NCBI GenBank assembly: GCA_934646865.1
Contig: CAKUEU010000052.1
Location: forward strand, 1 to 12,153
From: an uncultured Collinsella sp.
GTDB lineage: Bacteria > Actinomycetota > Coriobacteriia > Coriobacteriales > Coriobacteriaceae
Direction of reading: 5' to 3'
Length of the DNA stretch: 12,153 nucleotides
The translations under genes and the position numbers were made by a program. How positions within the stretch are numbered: position 1 is the stretch's first letter; the number at the start of each line of letters is the position of its first letter. Below are positions 7,616 through 12,153 of the stretch, one piece after another. The notes beneath the pieces were generated by a model. The model saw only the letters and a list, made by a program, of their open reading frames with translations. It was not told the DNA's origin and searched no databases.

Positions 7616-7660
7616 TCGCTGGCGTTGCCAAAACACTGGCGTTTTCGTTGTTGTCAAGAG

Positions 7661-7695
7661 ATTGGTGCAAGGGGGTCAGGTTACTTTGCACCAAT
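7661..7695. repeat. 10-bp inverted repeat upstream of cutC
   Basis: ATTGGTGCAA (7661-7670) and TTGCACCAAT (7686-7695) are perfect inverted copies separated by 15 bases that include GGGGGTCAGG. It lies about 85 bases before the cutC start and could be an operator or a leader hairpin. The GGGGTCAGG-plus-palindrome style recalls REP-type repeats mobilised by IS200-like transposases, but that likeness is from memory. I see no recognisable promoter close by. The rest of 7587-7778 shows only scattered CTGGCG repeats (7605, 7619, 7636). Confidence 0.5.
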
Positions 7696-7778
7696 TACAG
7701 TCCCTATTCCACCGCAACTTCATGGGGGCGTGCGACAATGCCCGTCGGAAAACACTTGCTGCCTTTGGGGGTCTATCT

Positions 7779-8456
7779 ATGTTGTACGAGTTTTGTGCCG
7801 AGAACTTTGAGCGGGTGCCGGCGGCCATCGAGGCCGGCGCTGGACGCATCGAGCTGTGCGACAACCTCGCCGTCGGTGGCACCACGCCTTCGGCCGGCGT
7901 TATCAGCGCTGCGGTCAACTATGCTCACGAGCATGACACGCGAGTGATGTGCATGATTCGTCCGCGTGGTGGCGACTTTCATTACAGCCAGGACGAGCTG
8001 TGCATGATGGAGATGGACCTGGGCCTTGCCGTGAGTGCCGGCGTTGACGGCCTGGTCTTTGGATGCTGCAAGCCCTGTGCCGGCGGCTGGGCGCTCGACG
8101 AACTCACGCTCGGCGCCCTCGTGATGGCTGCGGGCTGCGCGACCGAGGAATGCAAGCGCGAACCCATCGACATCACCTTCCATATGGCATTTGACCAGCT
8201 CTCGCCCGAGGCTCAGCTCGACGCAATTGACACGCTTGCCGACTGCGGCGTTACGCGCATCCTGACGCATGGCGGCGCTGCCGGCACACCGATCGAGGGT
8301 AACTACGATCATCTGGCCCGCCTCATCGAGTATGCGGGCGATCGCTTGACTATCCTTCCCGGTGGTGGCATTACCGCGGCCAACCGTGATGCGGTCGCGG
8401 CGGCACTGGGCGTGTCCGAGCTCCATGGCACCAAGATCGTGCCGCTGGAGGTGTAG
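7779..8456 (+). CDS. cutC: CutC family protein (copper homeostasis family, TIM barrel)
   Basis: CutC family protein, 225 residues, probably cytoplasmic. The family is named for copper tolerance, but its biochemical role is unsettled. Family signatures are RIELCDNLAVGGTTPSAGV (23-41), MIRPRGGDFHYS (59-70), ITFHMAFD (132-139), GVTRILTHGG (157-166) and LPGGGI near the end. Cys6 and Cys27 sit 21 residues apart, matching the two cysteines reported to bind Cu(I) in human CutC. Ten cysteines are present, including a CCKPC cluster at 96-100 not found in the E. coli or human proteins as I remember them. The protein stops about 20-25 residues earlier than E. coli CutC. ATG 7779 has a GGGGG about 8 bases upstream; longer in-frame starts would translate the palindrome region and are rejected. 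The stop lies three bases before the next start. Confidence 0.9.
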   Translation: MLYEFCAENFERVPAAIEAGAGRIELCDNLAVGGTTPSAGVISAAVNYAHEHDTRVMCMIRPRGGDFHYSQDELCMMEMDLGLAVSAGVDGLVFGCCKPCAGGWALDELTLGALVMAAGCATEECKREPIDITFHMAFDQLSPEAQLDAIDTLADCGVTRILTHGGAAGTPIEGNYDHLARLIEYAGDRLTILPGGGITAANRDAVAAALGVSELHGTKIVPLEV

Positions 8457-8459
8457 TCC

Positions 8460-9257
8460 GTGGCGCTCGTATTTGACGTTCAGCAGGCGAGCGGCAAGCC
8501 CGACGACAACCGTCGTCCCGGCACCGCGTGTCCCTTTTGCGACACGGAGGGGCTCGCCGGCATCATCCAGCGTGATGGTGACTGCATCTGGCTCGAGAAT
8601 AAAATCAAGACCCTACGGGCCACTCGCCAGACCGTATTGATTGAGTCGTCCGACCATGATGCCGACCTGGTGACCTATACGCCGGACGAGTTACATCATG
8701 TGATGCGGTTTGCCCTGGGCTGTTGGCAGCGGATGATCGATTCCCAACAGTACCGCAGTGTGCTCATGTACAAGAACAAGGGCCCACTTTCGGGCGGAAG
8801 CCTTGTCCATCCGCACATGCAGATTGTGGGCTTAGAGCAGGAGGACGGCTACGCGGCGCTGACCTCCGCCAACTTTGAGGGCATCGATGTTTGGCGACGG
8901 GGAAGGGTTGCGGTCAATATCTCGACCGAGCCGATCATGGGATTCTTTGAGGTCAACGTCTCGGCTCCACAGGGAATCGCCGCCAGCGATGACGCGCACG
9001 ACCAAGCGGAGGCCGATCTATTCGCCGATGCGATTCAAGTGGCCCTGCGCTATATCCTGCACGAGCACCACGGCGGTCGCGCGGAGTCGTACAACTTGTT
9101 CTTCTATCACATGGACGGCCGAACCATCGCCAAGGCGCTTCCGCGTTGGGTGGTATCGCCCTACTTTGTGGGCTATCGTCTGGCCCAGGTCAATGCCGAG
9201 ACCACGCTTGATATCGATGCGGAGCGCCTGCGCGCGCATCTGGAAGCGCTCGCGTAG
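8460..9257 (+). CDS. GalT/HIT-superfamily protein, DUF4931-like
   Basis: Protein of 265 residues with the metal and active-site pattern of galactose-1-phosphate uridylyltransferase. CPFC is at 24-27, a histidine follows in SSDHDADL (H66), and HPHMQ is at 117-121 after KNKGPLSGGSLV. In GalT these positions are zinc-binding Cys-x-x-Cys, His and His, with the second His of HPHxQ forming the uridylyl intermediate. The protein is much shorter than GalT (about 350) and reads like the DUF4931 group of GalT-like proteins, which I recall but cannot search. It probably transfers or hydrolyses a nucleoside-phosphate-type group; the substrate is unknown. GTG 8460 has an excellent SD, GGAGGTG (8447-8453), inside the end of cutC, so the two genes are almost certainly cotranscribed and coupled. 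Confidence 0.8.
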   Translation: MALVFDVQQASGKPDDNRRPGTACPFCDTEGLAGIIQRDGDCIWLENKIKTLRATRQTVLIESSDHDADLVTYTPDELHHVMRFALGCWQRMIDSQQYRSVLMYKNKGPLSGGSLVHPHMQIVGLEQEDGYAALTSANFEGIDVWRRGRVAVNISTEPIMGFFEVNVSAPQGIAASDDAHDQAEADLFADAIQVALRYILHEHHGGRAESYNLFFYHMDGRTIAKALPRWVVSPYFVGYRLAQVNAETTLDIDAERLRAHLEALA

Positions 9258-9268
9258 CAAAGCGAGTG

Positions 9269-9283
9269 TCCGCGCGATGCGGA
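9269..9283. terminator. Possible short hairpin between convergent genes
   Basis: TCCGC (9269-9273) pairs with GCGGA (9279-9283) in the 30-base gap between two genes that end facing each other. It has no T run on either strand and only 5 bp, so it is at most a weak shared terminator. Confidence 0.2.
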
Positions 9284-9287
9284 TGGC

Positions 9288-10286
9288 CTAGCGTGCCATT
9301 GCGCCGCGGCCGGCCTCGACTCGTTTGCGCTGTTTGGCGCGCTCCTCGCCGGTTAGGCGCTCAAAGAGGTGCCCGATAATCGAGGCCAGCACCTGTTGGA
9401 ACAGCGTGCCGCACATGACGGGGAACACGACCTCGCCGGGAAAATACTGCGTGGCGATGACGGCGCCCGAAGAGATGTTGCGCATGCCGCAGGTAAAGCA
9501 CATGGTGGTCGTCTCGCTATACGGCAGGTGCAGGGCGCGTGCGACCAGAATGCCGATGATAAAGCCGCTGATGGCGAACGCCAGGATAAAGAGGGCGACT
9601 TCCAAGCGCTCAACATTCATATGCAGCACGTACTCGCTCATGGCGGTGGAGTTGGACGCGATGACGCCCATCATCATGAACTTGCAGGCGGGCGAGAGCG
9701 CGGGGGAGAGCTTCTCGTGACCCCAGCCGCGCGTGAGTTCGTTGATGACGATGCCGAGCACGGCGGGGATGGCGATCATAAAGGCCATGTTCTGCATCAT
9801 GCTCGGCACATCGATCGAAACGGTGGCGCCCAGCAGGAGCTTGAGCGTGAGCGGAATCGTCACAGGCGAGATGACCGAGGACGTCAGGATGATGGTGAGC
9901 GCGAGCGGGCCGTTGCCGCCGAACATGCTGATCCACATAAAGGCGGTGACGGCTACGGGCACGCTGTACTCGAGCACGATGCCGCAGACGAGGTTGGGAT
10001 TGGAACCAAAGAACAACGATCCCATGGCATAGGCGGCGATGGGGATGAGCACTGCCGAGACCAACAGCGCCAGAATCAGGTGTAGCGGACGACGGAATAC
10101 CTCGGCCACCTGATGGAAGGTGTTGCTCAGTGCTCCCTGAAACGTCATAAAGGCAAACAGGGTGGGCACGATGGGCTTGAGCACGCCGATCTGCTGGGGA
10201 AAGAGCACACCGAGCGCCACGCAAATCGGGACGATGACCTGCATGTGCCCCGCGAGGAACTTACCCAGTCCAACCCATTGCTTCAT
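9288..10286 (-). CDS. Bile acid:sodium symporter (BASS) family transporter
   Basis: Integral membrane transporter of 332 residues, beginning MKQWVGLGKFLAGHMQVIVP. About nine to ten hydrophobic segments span the protein. The first half has TFQGALSNTFHQVAEVFRRP, LEYSVPVAVTAFMWISMFGG and LTIILTSSVISPVTIP; the second half has GVIASNSTA and CFTCGMRNISSG. The last resembles the GMRN-type crossover motif that contributes to the sodium and substrate site in this family. Bacterial members carry bile acids, pantoate, pyruvate-like acids or other organic anions, so the name does not prove bile-acid transport. The start ATG 10286-10284 has AGGGA four bases upstream; the frame stays open to 10505 but that part is non-hydrophobic and overlaps the divergent promoter. 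The C-terminus is short, basic and cytoplasmic. It is monocistronic here and convergent with the GalT-like gene. Confidence 0.88.
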   Translation of the reverse strand: MKQWVGLGKFLAGHMQVIVPICVALGVLFPQQIGVLKPIVPTLFAFMTFQGALSNTFHQVAEVFRRPLHLILALLVSAVLIPIAAYAMGSLFFGSNPNLVCGIVLEYSVPVAVTAFMWISMFGGNGPLALTIILTSSVISPVTIPLTLKLLLGATVSIDVPSMMQNMAFMIAIPAVLGIVINELTRGWGHEKLSPALSPACKFMMMGVIASNSTAMSEYVLHMNVERLEVALFILAFAISGFIIGILVARALHLPYSETTTMCFTCGMRNISSGAVIATQYFPGEVVFPVMCGTLFQQVLASIIGHLFERLTGEERAKQRKRVEAGRGAMAR

Positions 10287-10383
10287 ATATCCCTGCGACT
10301 CCCTTTGCTCATAAATGCATATGAATGGATATGCTAGACGCTTGCATACGTTCGTGCGGCAGAAACGCTCGATTATTTCGAGG

Positions 10384-10389
10384 ATTTTA
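10384..10389 (-). promoter_or_regulatory. Possible -10 box for the BASS transporter gene
   Basis: Read on the minus strand this is TAAAAT, five of six matches to consensus, about 100 bases before the start codon. No good -35 is seen. A nearby CTCGA-TTATT-TCGAG palindrome (10368-10382) lies just downstream of it in the direction of transcription and could bind a regulator. Both are weak calls. Confidence 0.3.
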
Positions 10390-10447
10390 CCGCCTTCGTT
10401 TACCGAAACCGGGGCGTACCGCGGCGTTTTGCGTCCGTGCTGCACGG

Positions 10448-10453
10448 TATAAT
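10448..10453 (+). promoter_or_regulatory. Perfect -10 box (TATAAT) for the short ORF and recJ
   Basis: TATAAT is an exact consensus match in otherwise GC-rich sequence, followed by AATCC. The -35 is poor: GTTTTG at 10426-10431, 16 bases upstream, is the nearest candidate. Transcription would start near 10460, leaving about 50 bases to the short ORF at 10510 and about 100 to recJ. Confidence 0.65.
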
Positions 10454-10471
10454 AAATCCGTTCAACAGATC

Positions 10472-10489
10472 TGCCTGCCGAAGCGGGCA
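10472..10489 (+). promoter_or_regulatory. Leader hairpin upstream of the short ORF
   Basis: TGCCTGC (10472-10478) pairs with GCGGGCA (10483-10489), one G-T wobble, around a CGAA tetraloop. It is near the expected 5' end of the recJ transcript and ends just before the AGAGGA SD of the short ORF. It may stabilise the 5' end or tune initiation; no T run follows. Confidence 0.4.
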
Positions 10490-10509
10490 TACACAGAGGA
10501 CTCATCGCT

Positions 10510-10575
10510 ATGAACCGTGAGAGGTATCGCGGCGACCTGCCCCTATCGGGGGTGGGCGCCTATGTCATCGCTTAA
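10510..10575 (+). CDS. 21-codon upstream ORF overlapping the recJ start
   Basis: A short frame beginning MNRERYRGDLPL and ending GVGAYVIA, with AGAGGA (10495-10500) nine bases before its ATG. It lies downstream of a perfect TATAAT and runs 14 bases past the recJ ATG in another frame. The GGGGGTGGG that would serve recJ is inside it. This arrangement suggests translational coupling or a leader peptide controlling recJ. I do not recognise the peptide, it has no evident signal or motif, and a chance frame of this length is common; the SD and placement are the only support. Confidence 0.4.
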   Translation: MNRERYRGDLPLSGVGAYVIA

Positions 10576-12153
10576 GACGACGCATCGCTGGGCGGTCGCT
10601 CGGCAAAATCCCGAGCTCGAAAAGGAGCTTTCGGCCGGTCTGGGCATTCCCGGGTTGGTGGCGCGCATCATGGTCGCGCACGGCATTGGCTCCATCGAGG
10701 AGGGCCAGCTGTTTTTGACGCCTTCGCTCGACCGCGACTGGGCCGACCCGCTCGTTATTCCGGGCATGTCGGTCGTTGCCGACCGCGTTGAGCGTGCTAT
10801 TCGCAACCACGAGCACATCGCCGTCTTCGGCGACTTCGATGTTGACGGTATTACGTCGACCTGCCTGCTGACCGAGGCGCTGCGCACGTTTGGCGCCGAT
10901 GTCACGCCGTTTATTCCGCATCGCTTTGACGAGGGCTATGGCTTGTCGCGTGCGGCGCTCGACCGCGTCAATGAGCTCGCTCATCCCCAGTTGATCGTGA
11001 CCGTCGACAACGGCATCGCCGCCAAGGAAGAGGTTTCCTATCTGGAGAGCCTGGGGATCGATCTGGTGGTCACGGACCATCATGAGCCGTCCGACCAGGT
11101 GCCGCAGGGCGTGCCCCTAACCGACCCCAAGCTCGAGGACGAGGGTCCCTCGCGCGAGCTTGCCGGTGCCGGCGTGGCGCTCAAGCTGGTTCAGGTTCTG
11201 GGCGAGCGCCTGGGTAAACCGTCGTATTGGCGTTCGCTGATCGAGGTCGCGGCGCTGGGTACCGTGTCCGACATGATGCCGCTCACGCCCGAGAACCGCG
11301 CGCTGGTTGCCGAGGGCATCCAGCAGATGCGCGTGACCGCTCGTCCCGGCTATATCGCGCTGGCTGCGCTCGCCAAGGCCGACCTTTCCAGCATTACAGC
11401 CGATGGCCTGTCGTTTTCGCTCATTCCCCGCTTGAACGCCGCCGGCCGCATGGCCGATCCCAAGCTGGCGCTCGACCTGCTGCTTGCCCGCGATCCCATC
11501 GAGGCAAGCGCGCTGGCGGCCGAGCTCGAGGAAATCAACCGTCAGCGCCGCGAAATCGAGGCGGAGCTCACACGCGATGCCATGGCAAAGGTCGAGGAGA
11601 CCTATGACGGCGGACGTGCGATCGTCGTGGGCGGCGAGGGCTGGCACGAGGGCGTCAAGGGTATCGTGGCAAGCCGTCTGACCAACCGCTATCACGTGCC
11701 GGCGCTGCTGTTCTCGATCGAGGACGGTATCGCGCGCGGTTCGGGTCGCTCAGTGGGCAAGGTCAACCTGTTCGACGCCGTCGAGCGCTGTTCCGATCTG
11801 CTGATTCGCCGCGGCGGGCATGCGGGCGCGGTGGGCGTGACCATCGAGGCATCCAAGCTCGATGAGCTCCGCCGCCGCCTTTCCGCCGTGCTGTCCGAGC
11901 TTCCCGCCGAGGACTTTGAGGACACCGACGAGGTCGCCGCCACCGTCGACCTTTCCGAGCTGAATATCGAGACCATCGAGCAGATTTCCCGCCTTGAGCC
12001 GTTTGGCCAAGGCAACAAGGTACCGCTGCTGGCCGCCGAGGGCGTGACGATGTGCGATCGCGCCGTGGTGGGTAAGACCGGCGAGCACATGCGCTTTGTG
12101 GCGACGGATGGCGCTGCGAGCGTGCCGGCCATCATGTTCCGCGTGCCGCAGAT
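10562..12153 (+). CDS. recJ: Single-stranded-DNA-specific exonuclease RecJ, first 530 codons (C-terminus beyond right edge)
   Basis: 5'-to-3' single-strand DNA exonuclease of recombination and repair, a cytoplasmic DHH-family phosphoesterase. Catalytic motif I is GDFDVDG (90-96), VTVDNGI forms motif II, TDHHE (D172-H173-H174) is the diagnostic DHH motif, and LGTVSDMMPL holds the next metal-binding aspartate. The DHHA1 domain carries GSGRS and RRGGHAG (GGH at 418-420), and LEPFGQGN opens the OB-fold region typical of RecJ. The frame is still open at the right edge; bacterial RecJ is commonly 570 or more residues, and actinobacterial forms may be longer. ATG 10562 has GGGGGTGGG five bases upstream; an in-frame GTG at 10517 lacks a well-placed SD. 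The start overlaps the 21-codon ORF by 14 bases. Confidence 0.95.
   Translation, partial: MSSLKTTHRWAVARQNPELEKELSAGLGIPGLVARIMVAHGIGSIEEGQLFLTPSLDRDWADPLVIPGMSVVADRVERAIRNHEHIAVFGDFDVDGITSTCLLTEALRTFGADVTPFIPHRFDEGYGLSRAALDRVNELAHPQLIVTVDNGIAAKEEVSYLESLGIDLVVTDHHEPSDQVPQGVPLTDPKLEDEGPSRELAGAGVALKLVQVLGERLGKPSYWRSLIEVAALGTVSDMMPLTPENRALVAEGIQQMRVTARPGYIALAALAKADLSSITADGLSFSLIPRLNAAGRMADPKLALDLLLARDPIEASALAAELEEINRQRREIEAELTRDAMAKVEETYDGGRAIVVGGEGWHEGVKGIVASRLTNRYHVPALLFSIEDGIARGSGRSVGKVNLFDAVERCSDLLIRRGGHAGAVGVTIEASKLDELRRRLSAVLSELPAEDFEDTDEVAATVDLSELNIETIEQISRLEPFGQGNKVPLLAAEGVTMCDRAVVGKTGEHMRFVATDGAASVPAIMFRVPQ

Noticed and set aside
7516..7695. CRISPR array or intact insertion sequence in the palindrome island
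   Set aside because: No direct repeats with regular spacers and no transposase frame are present; only inverted repeats are seen.
7461..7778. N-terminal extension of cutC back to 7461
   Set aside because: It would translate through the livF end, the terminator and the inverted repeats; homology to CutC begins exactly at the ATG at 7779.
10287..10505. N-terminal extension of the BASS transporter by 73 residues
   Set aside because: The added part is hydrophilic, has no family similarity and runs into the divergent recJ promoter; ATG at 10286 begins at the expected first membrane segment.
10517..10561. GTG at 10517 as the recJ start
   Set aside because: The nearest SD (10495-10500) is 16 bases away, whereas ATG 10562 has a G-rich SD five bases upstream.

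Overview
The window looks like a high-GC Gram-positive chromosome. GC is about 60 % or more almost throughout, SD sites are strong, and the lipoprotein signals carry twin arginines. Together these fit an actinobacterium of the Coriobacteriia type, for example Collinsella; this is inference from style, not a database match. The gene content is mostly housekeeping and nutrient uptake. I see no phage, CRISPR, toxin or defence genes, and no RNA genes.

Layout: (1) 1-922, minus strand: the N-terminal 307 codons of homoserine dehydrogenase (hom), running off the left edge. (2) 1172-7471, plus strand: a complete branched-chain/hydrophobic amino-acid ABC importer. It has two tandem paralogous binding lipoproteins (livJ-like, 1172-2338 and 2610-3797), two permeases (livH 3937-4818, livM 4819-5907) and two ATPases (livG 5897-6757, livF 6758-7471). 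The four membrane/ATPase genes are packed with zero gap or overlap, whereas each binding-protein gene is surrounded by structured intergenic RNA. (3) 7472-7778: a 307-base non-coding stretch full of palindromes, including an excellent intrinsic terminator nested in a longer inverted repeat. (4) 7779-9257, plus strand: a two-gene unit, cutC followed by a GalT/HIT-superfamily protein that resembles DUF4931. (5) 9288-10286, minus strand: a bile acid:sodium symporter (BASS) family transporter, convergent with the previous unit. (6) 10448-12153, plus strand: a promoter with a perfect TATAAT, a 21-codon upstream ORF overlapping the next start, and the first 530 codons of recJ, running off the right edge.

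How the parts work together: the two lipoproteins would capture amino acids outside the membrane and hand them to one LivHM channel driven by LivGF. Hairpins after livJ2 could keep binding protein in excess over the membrane complex. The divergent hom gene feeds threonine and isoleucine synthesis, so uptake and synthesis of related amino acids sit back to back. cutC and the GalT-like gene are tightly coupled and probably share a process that I cannot name. recJ is an ordinary DNA-repair exonuclease gene with an unusual short ORF in front of it.

Nothing here is clearly a new system. The observations most worth checking are the palindrome island at 7473-7695, the cutC/GalT-like pair, the short ORF coupled to recJ, and the structured RNA around the two livJ genes.
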